Below are positions 1 through 8,987 of a DNA stretch of 64,000 nucleotides, piece after piece. Within the stretch, counting starts at the first letter, position 1. Each line of letters starts with the position of its first letter. This stretch comes from Bacillota bacterium (GTDB lineage Bacteria > Bacillota > Clostridia > Lachnospirales > Lachnospiraceae): contig JAEWAK010000017.1 of the NCBI GenBank assembly GCA_023391695.1, forward strand, positions 72,241 to 136,240. The letters run 5' to 3'. The notes under the pieces were generated by a model that saw only the letters and a program-made list of their open reading frames with translations, was not told where the DNA came from and made no database searches. A program made the translations under genes and the position numbers.

Positions 1-1019
1 GTAATCATATTCAGGTTGTCTGCACCTTATATGCTTATGACATGCCACAGGCATTGCTTGAGAAGTGCGGCGGGTTCATGAGCCGGGAAGGAGTTGCGGC
101 CTATTGCCGCTATGTGGATACGGTGTCCCGATATTTTAAAGGCAGGATACATTATTATGTACCTTTTAACGAACAAAACACCTTGCTCTGGATACCGAAA
201 TATTGCACCGGCTCAGAACCAAAAACACAGGCGGAAAAATTTACTTTTGACCACAACCTGAACCTGTGTTATGCCAAAGCGACTCGAATTATTCATACGA
301 ATGATTCTAAGGCCCGGGTAGGTGGTAACATATGCAATACCTGCAATTATCCTGCAACCTGCAATCCAAAAGATATAGAAGCCACGGATATGGCGAATTA
401 TTCAAATTATGCATATGGTGATATCTTCTGCCGCGGTGTATATCCAAAATATTATTTAAACCGCTTTGAAGGTGTTGATTTTGATTCCGTGATACAGCCG
501 GGGGATATGGAAACCATAGCGGCTGCGGAACCGGACTTTTTAAGCCTGACTTATTACATGAGCAATCTGTGCGGAGCACAGGCTTCCGGAGATACTCTTT
601 TAAATACAAAATTATCCAATCCTTATTTAAAGACTACGGAATGGGGCTGGAATATTGATCCTTACGGATTTTACCATTATATCATGGATTTCTATCACAG
701 GTTCGGGCTGCCGGTTCTAATCCTGGAAAACGGACTCGGCCACACGGATAAGTTAGAGGCAGACGGAGCCGTTCATGATGATTACCGGATCGCATATTTA
801 AGGGATCATATTCGGTGGATGGCGAAAGCAGTGGAAGACGGAGTCGATATGATTGGTTACTGTACATGGAGTGCCACGGATTTATATTCTACCCATGAAG
901 GTTTCGAAAAGCGGTACGGTTTTGTATATGTCGATAAGAATACAATGAAGCGTTTCAGAAAAGACAGCTTTTTCTGGTATAAAAAATTGATTGAAACCAA
1001 CGGAGAATGCCTCGGATAA
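1..1019 (+). CDS. GH1 beta-glycosidase / 6-phospho-beta-glycosidase, 5' end cut by the window
   Basis: The reading frame is open to the left edge (frame begins at base 3) and the residues before the first ATG at 42 (VCTLYAYDMPQAL) continue the GH1 'TLYHWDLPQAL' strand, so the N-terminus lies outside the window. The acid/base glutamate sits in FNEQN (codon 171) and the nucleophile in LILENG (codon 726), both hallmarks of family 1. The family hydrolyses beta-glucosides or their 6-phosphates. The downstream genes handle phosphorylated sugars, which favours a 6-phospho substrate, but the specificity-determining residues cannot be judged with certainty. It ends 55 nt before the epimerase gene and is probably its operon partner. 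Confidence 0.9.
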   Translation, partial: NHIQVVCTLYAYDMPQALLEKCGGFMSREGVAAYCRYVDTVSRYFKGRIHYYVPFNEQNTLLWIPKYCTGSEPKTQAEKFTFDHNLNLCYAKATRIIHTNDSKARVGGNICNTCNYPATCNPKDIEATDMANYSNYAYGDIFCRGVYPKYYLNRFEGVDFDSVIQPGDMETIAAAEPDFLSLTYYMSNLCGAQASGDTLLNTKLSNPYLKTTEWGWNIDPYGFYHYIMDFYHRFGLPVLILENGLGHTDKLEADGAVHDDYRIAYLRDHIRWMAKAVEDGVDMIGYCTWSATDLYSTHEGFEKRYGFVYVDKNTMKRFRKDSFFWYKKLIETNGECLG

Positions 1020-1074
1020 CGGTTAAGAAGAAGCTGTCCGGTATTGGGAAAACGTATGGAAGGAGGCAGATAAA

Positions 1075-1725
1075 ATGGGAAAATTACTGTGCCCAAGTAT
1101 GATGTGCGCTGATTTCGGAAACCTTTACAGGGAAATTGAACTTCTTGAAGAAGCAGGTGCGGATATTTTTCACATTGACCTGATGGACGGACAGTTTGTC
1201 CCAAATTACGGTATGGGACTGCAGGATATCGAATATATCTGTAAGAATGCAAAAATTCCCTGCGACCTGCACATGATGAGTGAAAATCCCGGGGTATATG
1301 TAGAGAAATTTGCTTCCCTTGGAATACGGATTATCTATATACATCCTGAAACCGACAGGCATGCACCAAGAACACTGCAAAAGATCAGGGATTTGGGTGT
1401 GAGTTCCGGAATAGCTGTTAATCCGGGAACCGCCTATGCGACCATAGACCCCCTGTTCAGCCTGGTTGATTATATCCTGGTTATGACGGTAAATCCGGGA
1501 TTTGCAGGACAGAATTATCTGTCCTTCGTGGATGAAAAGATTGAGAGGCTATTGGCCGTTAAGAAACAGTATGGTTTTAAAGTTATGATTGACGGAGCCT
1601 GTGGAAATGATGTCATAAAGCGTCTGAGCGATAAGGGAGCCGATGGTTTTATACTGGGTACAAGTGCATTGTTTGGAAAAGAAAGTTCCTATGCGGAAAT
1701 TATGCCCAGGCTAAGGGCTTTGTAA
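1075..1725 (+). CDS. alsE: Ribulose-phosphate 3-epimerase family, AlsE-like (D-allulose-6-phosphate 3-epimerase)
   Basis: A 216-residue TIM-barrel epimerase with a GGAGG site upstream. Family signatures are HIDLMDG (metal/catalytic Asp), the HPET strand, and the phosphate loops. The loop reads VNPGFAGQ; AlsE has PGFAGQ whereas housekeeping Rpe usually has PGFGGQ. The HPET segment also matches AlsE. AlsE interconverts allulose-6-P and fructose-6-P. Followed 24 nt later by rpiB, whose product can isomerise allose-6-P to allulose-6-P, so the pair may be an allose branch. A pentose-phosphate Rpe role is the alternative. Confidence 0.8.
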   Translation: MGKLLCPSMMCADFGNLYREIELLEEAGADIFHIDLMDGQFVPNYGMGLQDIEYICKNAKIPCDLHMMSENPGVYVEKFASLGIRIIYIHPETDRHAPRTLQKIRDLGVSSGIAVNPGTAYATIDPLFSLVDYILVMTVNPGFAGQNYLSFVDEKIERLLAVKKQYGFKVMIDGACGNDVIKRLSDKGADGFILGTSALFGKESSYAEIMPRLRAL

Positions 1726-1749
1726 AGCGGCCACAAAATGGAGGTAATT

Positions 1750-2208
1750 ATGAAGATAGGAATTGGCAATGACCATGTTGCGGTAGACATGAAGAATCAG
1801 ATAACGGAATATCTTAAGGGCAAAGGTCATGAAGTCATAAATTTTGGGGTAGACAGTTATGAAAGGTTTGATTACCCCATAGCCGGAGAAGCGGTTGCAA
1901 ATGCTGTGGCATTGGGAGAAGTTGGCTGCGGTATCCTGATCTGCGGGACCGGAGTGGGAATTTCCTTAGCTGCTAACAAGGTAAACGGGATACGTGCCTG
2001 TGTCTGCTCCGAACCCTATTCAGCACGATTATCGAAGGAGCATAATAATACCAATATCTTAGCATTTGGTTCCAGGGTCGTGGGAATTGAACTTGCCAAG
2101 ATGATTGTAGATGAATGGCTGGGGGCAGAATTTCAAGGCGGAAGGCATCAAAAGAGAATCGACATGTTAAATGTGATTGAAGAAAAGCAGAAAGAATCGA
2201 AATTTTAG
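1750..2208 (+). CDS. rpiB: Ribose-5-phosphate / allose-6-phosphate isomerase B
   Basis: A RpiB/LacAB-family sugar-phosphate isomerase of 152 residues. I use the ATG at 1750 because GGAGGT at 1740-1745 precedes it; the in-frame ATG at 1738 has no site. The protein shows GNDHVAVDMK at the N-terminus, the catalytic-cysteine loop ICGTGVGIS, the CSEPYSARLS segment and the C-terminal GGRHQKR phosphate region. These are very close to the E. coli RpiB/AlsB subtype. That enzyme isomerises both ribose-5-P and allose-6-P. It is the last gene before a terminator. Confidence 0.93.
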   Translation: MKIGIGNDHVAVDMKNQITEYLKGKGHEVINFGVDSYERFDYPIAGEAVANAVALGEVGCGILICGTGVGISLAANKVNGIRACVCSEPYSARLSKEHNNTNILAFGSRVVGIELAKMIVDEWLGAEFQGGRHQKRIDMLNVIEEKQKESKF

Positions 2209-2221
2209 CGGTACTAAAAGG

Positions 2222-2258
2222 CTTCAAACCTTTAGAAATAAGGGTTTGGAGTTTTTTA
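2222..2258 (+). terminator. Rho-independent terminator after rpiB
   Basis: Inverted repeat CTTCAAACC / GGGTTTGGAG around a short A-rich loop, followed by TTTTTT. Closes the GH1-alsE-rpiB operon. Confidence 0.85.
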
Positions 2259-2286
2259 TTCTATTGATAGATTTAATTAATATAAA

Positions 2287-2335
2287 TTGACAAATAAGGG
2301 AAAATATTATATTCTGTATATGGAAACCGGTTTCC
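2287..2335 (+). promoter_or_regulatory. Promoter and LacI-type operator of the LacI regulator
   Basis: TTGACA (2287-2292), a 17-bp spacer and TATTCT (2310-2315), with the perfect 14-bp palindrome GGAAACCGGTTTCC at 2322-2335 on the expected start site. A central CpG palindrome of this form is typical of LacI-family operators, so autorepression is likely. Confidence 0.75.
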
Positions 2336-2348
2336 GGGAGGTGAATGA

Positions 2349-3344
2349 ATGGTATCCATAAATGATGTGGCGAAAAAAGCCGGTGTGGCAAAGTCAACGG
2401 TATCCAAAGTTTTGAATAATTACCAGTTAGTCAGTGAGGAAACCAGAGAAAAGGTCGAGCGGGCAGTAAAGGAACTGGGATATGTACCGAATTCCGTTGC
2501 CGTTTCACTGTCCAAAAAAGAGTTTAACCGGGTCGGGCTTATTGTTGATATCCGGCATAACAGCCAGTTTATTGATGAAATTGACATGCAGTATTTAACC
2601 GGTGCCTTTGAAAAATCAAAAGAATATCAAATTGACGTGGTAACATTTTTCAGTTCCCAATTTGAGGATATGACGGCTAAGCAGGTAAGTTCCTATTTAA
2701 AATCCCAGAGGATCAACTGCCTGGTTATCTATAATTTATCCATTGAGAACCGGAACCTGTTTAAACTAATTGAAAAACAGGAATTTTACTGCGTTCTGGT
2801 TGATTCCCCCATAGTGAATGAGAGAACTTCTTCCGTATCCATTGACCATTTTACGGCCCAGTATGAGGTGGCGAGAAAGACAATCCTGGAAAATGAAATC
2901 CGTAACAAAATTTTATACATTGCAGGGGGCAGGGGAAGCTATATCACCAATCAAAGGCTGGAGGCCATAAAGAAGCTCCAGAGAGAGCTGGCCTTTGAAT
3001 TAATCGTAAAATACGGGGATTTTAATGAATATAAAGCAAGGGAAATTATTCTAAAATGGGCGAAGGATAGTGACATCGTCGTATGTGCTTCGGATCTGAT
3101 GGCCATCGGTTCCGTATTTGCCCTTACGGAGATGGATATTTTCAGGCCGGTATGTGGTTTTGACGGCATTTCCCTTATGGGATATGCGAAAATTGCCATG
3201 AATACGGTAAGGCAGAATTTCTTCGGAAAATCCAAGCAGGCTTTTGATGAATTAAAAAAGCTTCTGGAGGGAGGAAAAGGAAGGCATATAGAGATGCCGT
3301 ATGAGGTTTGTAAAATAGATTATATGGATGTCATCCGAAAATAA
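2349..3344 (+). CDS. LacI-family transcriptional regulator
   Basis: A 331-residue repressor. Residues 1-50 form the LacI helix-turn-helix (INDVAKKAGVAKSTVSKVLN) and hinge (NSVAVSLSKK). The rest is the periplasmic-binding-protein-like effector domain, with the usual late SDLMAIG segment. GGGAGGTGA precedes the ATG. It is bracketed by a carbohydrate operon and the malQ-glgP fusion; a near-copy of its own operator lies upstream of the fusion, so alpha-glucan metabolism is its most likely target. The effector is unknown. Confidence 0.92.
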   Translation: MVSINDVAKKAGVAKSTVSKVLNNYQLVSEETREKVERAVKELGYVPNSVAVSLSKKEFNRVGLIVDIRHNSQFIDEIDMQYLTGAFEKSKEYQIDVVTFFSSQFEDMTAKQVSSYLKSQRINCLVIYNLSIENRNLFKLIEKQEFYCVLVDSPIVNERTSSVSIDHFTAQYEVARKTILENEIRNKILYIAGGRGSYITNQRLEAIKKLQRELAFELIVKYGDFNEYKAREIILKWAKDSDIVVCASDLMAIGSVFALTEMDIFRPVCGFDGISLMGYAKIAMNTVRQNFFGKSKQAFDELKKLLEGGKGRHIEMPYEVCKIDYMDVIRK

Positions 3345-3461
3345 AAAGGACGCGAGGGACCGGAAGACGCCAAATTGCAGTTTAAGATGATGAGGGTAAA
3401 AAAGATTTTTAATCGAAGGAAAACTAAATATTGAAGTGGGACATAAAAATAAGAGGAATAC

Positions 3462-3636
3462 TGTCACAAAAGTGACAGCTGGCCGGCGAGGGAGTTTGCC
3501 AAGGCAAACTCTTTGTTTGAACTTCAACGGAAACCGTTTTCCGAAGTCTTGCAATATTCAAACGGAAGTTTTATGCCAACTTAACTGGCAATCACTTTAT
3601 AAATTTATAGTCGTGCCAAGCATTAAGCTTGCGCGG
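3462..3636 (+). repeat. Multi-hairpin intergenic leader before malQ-glgP
   Basis: The 305-nt gap 3345-3649 contains a run of short inverted repeats: CTGTCAC-AAAA-GTGACAG, GAGTTTGCC-AA-GGCAAACTC (about 3491-3510), ACTTC...GAAGT, TGCCA-N7-TGGCA and GCCAAGC...GCTTG. The GAGTTTGCC stem recurs at 13143-13165, and in both places a GTGAC motif lies about 15 nt upstream. No ORF with a ribosome site is present. Function unknown: leader structure, attenuator or mobile repeat. Confidence 0.55.
3529..3542. promoter_or_regulatory. Second LacI-type operator-like palindrome
   Basis: GGAAACCGTTTTCC differs at one position from the perfect palindrome at 2322-2335. It lies about 110 nt upstream of malQ-glgP. 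It is also embedded in a larger imperfect hairpin, so an RNA role is possible instead. Confidence 0.45.
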
Positions 3637-3649
3637 AATGGAGGTTAAT

Positions 3650-6600
3650 ATGAGAGAAGCAGGAGTACTGATGCCGGTAGCTTCCCTTCCTTCGGATTAC
3701 GGGGTGGGGGATTTCGGAGATTACAGTTACCAATTTATTGATTTTTTAAAGGAAAGCAACGCAGAGATCTGGCAAATACTGCCTTTAAATCCGCTGGGGT
3801 ATGGAGAATCACCCTACCAGCCTTATTCTTCCTTTGCCGGGGATGAATTGTACATCGATTTAGCCGGATTATACAGGGAGGGGCTGCTTAAGGAACTGCC
3901 GCCCGCTTTCCGGAAAAACAGTACCAGAATCAGTTATCAGGAAGTAAGGGATTATAAAGAGAAATATTTAAAGACGGCGTTTTCCGCTTACATACCGGAT
4001 GAAGAATACGAGGAATTTGTACGGCAGGAATGGGTTTATCTCTATGCGGTTTTCCTGACCCTAAAGAAGAAAAACGGTTTAAAGTGCTGGAATGAATGGA
4101 GGGAGGAACATAAAAACTGGATAAGGGACAGAAGCTTTGATGAGACGGTTTACCGGGAGGATATCAATTATGAGATGTTTGTCCAGTATCAATTTTACCG
4201 TCAATGGATGGCTTTAAAGGATTACGCCAACCAATTGGGAATCCGCATTATGGGAGACGTGCCCTTTTATGTGGGAATCGATTCCCTGGACGTATGGTCG
4301 GACCAGGAAGACTTCCTTCTGGATGAAGATGGGCATCCGGTCTTTATTGCAGGAGTACCGCCGGATTATTTTTGCAGCACGGGACAGAGATGGGGAAATC
4401 CCATCTATAATTGGCAACATATGAAGCAGAACGGTTTTAGCTTCTGGCTGGACCGGTTTGGGTATATGGCAAGGCTGTTCGACATTATCCGCATCGATCA
4501 CTTCCGGGCTTTTGATACCTATTGGAAGATACCTGCGTCCTGTGAGACTGCCGTGGAGGGAGAATGGGTGGAAGCACCGGGCTATGAATTATTTGACCTG
4601 CTGTTTAAGACCTTTCCCGGTATCCGTATTGTTGCGGAAGATTTGGGGGATATGAGGGAAGAAGTTTATGAACTGCGGGATTATTACCGGTTAAAGGGAA
4701 TGAAGATCATACAGTTTGCTTTTGATCCATTGGAAGGTAATAATAATTTTACCGACCGGGAAAATATGATCGTCTATACCGGAACCCATGACAATGAAAC
4801 CATACTGGGATGGTTTGAAAACCAATCCGGACAGGTGCAGGAGGAGACAGATCTGGAACTGTATTCCCTAGGGTATGAAACCGGCTCCATTTCCCGCCGG
4901 TTTATCCGCTATGCCCTGGATAATATTGCGGACACGGCCATTATACCTGTACAGGATATCCTTGAACTGGGGAATGAAGGACGCTTAAATACTCCGGGGA
5001 CCTTAGGCTCTCCCAACTGGGAATGGAAATTGGCCAGTCTGGATAAGTTGAAAGCCTGCGCCGGATTTTTCGCTGACGCCATAGCAGAAAGCGGACGGTC
5101 CGGAAACATAAGAAAAGCACCGGATAAATATAAGGATCCTGCCAGGCTTCTTAAGAAACTTCTGGCCCTGCAATTTGGAAAGACCATAGCACAGTGCACC
5201 AGGGAGCAGCTCCTGGCCGGTCTTTTCGGCATGGTGAAACGGCTTGCCGGTCACAGGGAGGAATACAGGGATAAACGTAAGCTGTATTACATATCCGCAG
5301 AGTTCCTGATTGGCAAACTCCTGTCAAATAACCTGATTAATCTGGGTATTTATGAGGATATAAGGGAACTGCTTGCTTCCCAGGGCCAGGATCTGACGGA
5401 GGTGGAAGAGACAGAGACAGAACCTTCCCTTGGAAACGGAGGACTTGGCCGCCTGGCCGCCTGCTTTTTAGACTCCATAGCAACCCTGGGCCTGGCCGGA
5501 GACGGTATCGGGCTGAACTATCATTTCGGGCTGTTTAAACAAAAATTTGAAGATAACCTGCAAAAAGAAGAAAAAAATCCCTGGATGGAGAAAGCTTGCT
5601 GGCTCACCAAAAAGAAAAATTCCTATGTGGTCGAGTTTGGCGGGTTTCAGTTAAAATCCGTACTTTATGACATAGATGTGACAGGGTATCAAAACCGGAC
5701 CAATAAGCTTCACTTATTTGATACGGAACTGGTGGAGGAAGGCCTGGTGAAAGAGGGGATTGATTTTGATAAAGAGGATATAAAAAGGAACCTTACCCTG
5801 TTTTTATACCCGGATGACAGTGATGAAGCCGGAAGACGGCTGCGCATTTACCAGCAGTATTTTATGGTAAGCTGCGGAGCCCAGTTAATCCTGGAGGAAG
5901 CTCTGAGAAGGGGAAGCAATCTTCATGATCTCCATGAATATGCGGTAATACAGATTAATGATACCCATCCCAGCATGGTGATACCCGAACTGATACGGCT
6001 GCTTATGAAACAGGGTATCGGACTGGATGAAGCGGTACAGATCGTATCGAAAACCTGTGCCTATACCAATCATACTATTCTGGCGGAAGCGCTGGAAAAA
6101 TGGCCCCTGGATTATTTGAAGAAAGTGGTGCCCCAGCTGGTACCCATAATTGAAATTCTGGATGACAGGGTAAGACGGAAGTATGAACAGGAAAATACAG
6201 CGATTATCGACGGGGAGGACAGGGTCCACATGGCTTCTCTGGACATTCATTACGGTTTCAGCGTTAATGGTGTGGCCGCCCTGCATACGGATATTCTAAA
6301 GACTGCCGAATTGAATCACTTCTATCAGATATATCCGGAGAAGTTCAATAATAAAACCAACGGTATTACATTCCGCCGCTGGCTGCTGCACTGCAACCGG
6401 GAGCTGGCTGCATATGTCGAAAGCCTTATAGGGGACGGGTTCCACAAGGATGCCATGGAGCTTACTAAACTGCTGGCTTATAAGAATGACAAAAATGTCC
6501 TGTTAAAACTTCTGGACATTAAATATCAGAATAAGTTAAAGTTAAAAGACTGGCTGATAAGGAACCAGGGCATTACCATCGATGAAAACTCTGTATACGA

Positions 6601-7396
6601 TATCCAGATTAAGCGCCTCCATGAATATAAACGGCAGCAGATGAACGCTTTGTATGTCATTCATAAATATCTGGAAATTAAGAGGGGAAAGCAGCCAAAG
6701 GTACCGGTTACGGTTATTTTCGGGGCCAAAGCCGCACCGGCTTACGTGATCGCAAAAGATATTATTCACCTGATCCTGTGCCTTCAGGAATTAATTCATA
6801 ATGATCCCCAGGTAAGTCCTTATCTGAAGGTGGTCATGGTGGAAGATTATAATGTGACGAAAGCGGAAGTGCTGATCCCGGCCTGTGATATATCGGAGCA
6901 GATTTCCCTGGCTTCAAAGGAAGCCAGCGGTACGGGCAATATGAAGTTTATGTTAAACGGGGCCGTAACTTTAGGTACCCTGGACGGAGCCAATGTTGAA
7001 ATCAGTGACCTGGTAGGAAAGGATAACATTTACCTTTTTGGAGAAACCAGTGACCGGATTATTGAACATTACCGGAAAGCGGATTATGTATCAAAAACCT
7101 ACTACCAAAAGGATAAGAATATCAGGGAGGCTCTGGATTTTATAATCAGTGACCGGATGTTAGCCATTGGCAGCAGAGAAAATCTGACCAGGATTTACAG
7201 GGAGCTTCTTGATAAGGACTGGTTTATGTCCCTCCTGGATTTTGAGGATTATGTAAGGGTTAGGGAAGAGGCTTATGCAGCTTATGAAGACCGTCTGGCC
7301 TGGGCTGTAAAAATGCTTAACAATATTGCCAATGCAGGATATTTTTCTTCCGACCGTACCATTCTTGAATATAACAGAGATATCTGGAAACTGTAA
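3650..7396 (+). CDS. Bifunctional 4-alpha-glucanotransferase / glycogen phosphorylase fusion
   Basis: A 1248-residue fusion. Residues 1-~490 are a GH77 amylomaltase (MalQ) with the nucleophile in RIDHFR (Asp283) and the acid/base in AEDLG (Glu330). From ~500 on is a GT35 phosphorylase, with the PLP lysine at Lys1099 in SGTGNMKF and the LDGANVEI segment. MalQ disproportionates maltodextrins and the phosphorylase releases glucose-1-P, so a single chain carries both cytosolic steps. I start at the ATG 3650 because GGAGGT at 3640-3645 precedes it; an in-frame TTG at 3629 has no site. The phosphorylase half is slightly short at the N-terminus compared with typical GlgP. No frameshift is seen at the junction. 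Confidence 0.95.
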   Translation: MREAGVLMPVASLPSDYGVGDFGDYSYQFIDFLKESNAEIWQILPLNPLGYGESPYQPYSSFAGDELYIDLAGLYREGLLKELPPAFRKNSTRISYQEVRDYKEKYLKTAFSAYIPDEEYEEFVRQEWVYLYAVFLTLKKKNGLKCWNEWREEHKNWIRDRSFDETVYREDINYEMFVQYQFYRQWMALKDYANQLGIRIMGDVPFYVGIDSLDVWSDQEDFLLDEDGHPVFIAGVPPDYFCSTGQRWGNPIYNWQHMKQNGFSFWLDRFGYMARLFDIIRIDHFRAFDTYWKIPASCETAVEGEWVEAPGYELFDLLFKTFPGIRIVAEDLGDMREEVYELRDYYRLKGMKIIQFAFDPLEGNNNFTDRENMIVYTGTHDNETILGWFENQSGQVQEETDLELYSLGYETGSISRRFIRYALDNIADTAIIPVQDILELGNEGRLNTPGTLGSPNWEWKLASLDKLKACAGFFADAIAESGRSGNIRKAPDKYKDPARLLKKLLALQFGKTIAQCTREQLLAGLFGMVKRLAGHREEYRDKRKLYYISAEFLIGKLLSNNLINLGIYEDIRELLASQGQDLTEVEETETEPSLGNGGLGRLAACFLDSIATLGLAGDGIGLNYHFGLFKQKFEDNLQKEEKNPWMEKACWLTKKKNSYVVEFGGFQLKSVLYDIDVTGYQNRTNKLHLFDTELVEEGLVKEGIDFDKEDIKRNLTLFLYPDDSDEAGRRLRIYQQYFMVSCGAQLILEEALRRGSNLHDLHEYAVIQINDTHPSMVIPELIRLLMKQGIGLDEAVQIVSKTCAYTNHTILAEALEKWPLDYLKKVVPQLVPIIEILDDRVRRKYEQENTAIIDGEDRVHMASLDIHYGFSVNGVAALHTDILKTAELNHFYQIYPEKFNNKTNGITFRRWLLHCNRELAAYVESLIGDGFHKDAMELTKLLAYKNDKNVLLKLLDIKYQNKLKLKDWLIRNQGITIDENSVYDIQIKRLHEYKRQQMNALYVIHKYLEIKRGKQPKVPVTVIFGAKAAPAYVIAKDIIHLILCLQELIHNDPQVSPYLKVVMVEDYNVTKAEVLIPACDISEQISLASKEASGTGNMKFMLNGAVTLGTLDGANVEISDLVGKDNIYLFGETSDRIIEHYRKADYVSKTYYQKDKNIREALDFIISDRMLAIGSRENLTRIYRELLDKDWFMSLLDFEDYVRVREEAYAAYEDRLAWAVKMLNNIANAGYFSSDRTILEYNRDIWKL

Positions 7397-7454
7397 GTTA
7401 GGATTTATATCCGGTGTAATGTCACAAAGACTAAGTAGGCAGGTATCTTTTTCG

Positions 7455-7492
7455 GGCTGTTTCAAAACATTTGAAAATGTTATGGAACAGCC
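7455..7492 (+). terminator. Terminator-like hairpin after malQ-glgP
   Basis: GGCTGTT...AACAGCC with inner AACATTT/AAATGTT and then TGTTT. The rest of the 7397-7718 gap is AT-rich; it holds a TATAAT at 7690-7695 upstream of the next gene, without a convincing -35. Confidence 0.7.
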
Positions 7493-7718
7493 TGTTTGAA
7501 AGAAATTTCAGAATAAGTTTAAGTCGATCGTGTTATATTATCGAAAGAGTATAATGATATAATAGAAATTAAATTCAAAATCGGGTTCAAAATAGCAAAA
7601 TTATATGTTTTGTCAGCACAATAAGCATAGAAATATCCGGTCGGAAATTGTATGATAATAATGTAAATATATTCGATTTTAAGTTGGTTTATAATGAATC
7701 AGATAAGGAGTTAAAGAC

Positions 7719-8798
7719 ATGGAAAAAATCAAAGTAGGAATTGTTGGCTGCGGCGGTATTGCTAACGGAAAGCACCTTCCGGCCATAAAAAGAAACGGAA
7801 ATTTTGAAATAGCGGCTTTTTGTGATATTAAAAAAGAGAGGGCACAAGAAGCCAGAGAAAAGTTCGGGACTCCGGATGCCAGGATCTATACGGATTATAA
7901 GGAATTATTAAAGGAAGATATAGCGGCAGTGTATGTATTGACACCCAATAAATCCCATGCCGGTATTTCCATCGCCGCAATGAGGGCCGGTAAACATGTA
8001 CTTTGTGAGAAGCCCATGGCAAAATCCTATGCGGAAGCAAAACAGATGGTGGATACGGCGAAAGAGACCGGTAAAATCCTGACCATCGGTTATCAGAACC
8101 GTTACCGTTCGGATTCGGTTTACTTAAAAAGGGCCTGTGAAAACGGTGACCTGGGTGAAATTTATTATGCGAAAGCACATGCCGTTAGAAGGCGTGCCGT
8201 ACCTACCTGGGGGGTATTTTTAGACGAAGAGGAACAGGGCGGAGGGCCGTTAATCGATATCGGTACCCATGCGCTGGATTTAACTTTATGGATGATGGAT
8301 AATTATGAACCGGTGTCCGTAACCGGCTCTGTCTACCGCAAGCTCGCAGATCAGACTGAAACCGGCAATGCGTTCGGCGAGTGGGATAATACAAAATTTA
8401 CGGTAGAAGATTCTGCTTTCGGTTTTATTAAAATGAAAAACGGCGCAACCATTCATCTTGAAGCGGCATGGGCTTTAAATACCCTGGATGTGGATGAAGC
8501 AAAAACCAGTTTATGCGGTACTAAAGCCGGTGCGGATATGAAAAAAGGGCTTCGTATAAACCGGGTACAGTATAATAAGCAGAGTGTGGAGATTCCGGAT
8601 TTATCTGCCGGAGGAGTTGCTTTTTTTGACGGACAGGGAGAAAAAGATTCCGATGTGGAGCAAAGAGTATTTTACGAGGCTGTTACAAAAGGAAACGACC
8701 TGATTGTAAAACCGGAACAGGCTATGATAGTTACTAAAATTTTGGAAGCCATCTATGAATCCGGAAGAAGCGGAAAAACGGTTTACTTTAACGATTAG
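7719..8798 (+). CDS. Gfo/Idh/MocA-family NAD(P)-dependent oxidoreductase
   Basis: A 359-residue protein. The N-terminal Rossmann fold begins with VGIVGCGGIANGKHLPA; the family's conserved EKPMA follows (residues ~94-98) and the C-terminal alpha/beta domain carries GGGPLIDIGTHALD with the usual catalytic-region histidine. Members oxidise or reduce sugars, inositols or dehydro-sugars. AAGGAG precedes the ATG. The gene stands alone between a terminator and a small SnoaL-like gene, so the substrate cannot be inferred. Confidence 0.9.
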   Translation: MEKIKVGIVGCGGIANGKHLPAIKRNGNFEIAAFCDIKKERAQEAREKFGTPDARIYTDYKELLKEDIAAVYVLTPNKSHAGISIAAMRAGKHVLCEKPMAKSYAEAKQMVDTAKETGKILTIGYQNRYRSDSVYLKRACENGDLGEIYYAKAHAVRRRAVPTWGVFLDEEEQGGGPLIDIGTHALDLTLWMMDNYEPVSVTGSVYRKLADQTETGNAFGEWDNTKFTVEDSAFGFIKMKNGATIHLEAAWALNTLDVDEAKTSLCGTKAGADMKKGLRINRVQYNKQSVEIPDLSAGGVAFFDGQGEKDSDVEQRVFYEAVTKGNDLIVKPEQAMIVTKILEAIYESGRSGKTVYFND

Positions 8799-8855
8799 GA
8801 AAAAAATTAAAACCTGACATAATGCCGTCAGTTTATGACAGGTATAATGTGATTA

Positions 8856-8949
8856 CAGATGACAAACTTAATATTACAGTCAGTCATCTGAATATTATTA
8901 GTGTACCGTCTGGGTTATAATTAGATAAAGCACTGCCTGTTTTATCTAA
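8856..8949 (+). other. Two inverted repeats between oxidoreductase and SnoaL-like gene
   Basis: CAGATGAC (8856-8863) pairs with GTCATCTG (8883-8890), and TTAGATAAA (8921-8929) with TTTATCTAA (8941-8949). A TATAAT lies at 8916-8921. They may be operator sites or a terminator followed by a promoter; no U-tract directly follows either stem. Confidence 0.4.
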
Positions 8950-8987
8950 AGATGAACCGGAGAGTATATTAGTCAGGGAGAAATAAT

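Noticed and set aside
857..1252. 131-residue minus-strand ORF across the GH1 and epimerase genes
   Set aside because: Shadow of two well-supported coding regions.
4909..5254. Overlapping minus-strand ORFs at the malQ-glgP junction
   Set aside because: Shadow frames of an intact fusion; they give no evidence of a separate gene or a frameshift.
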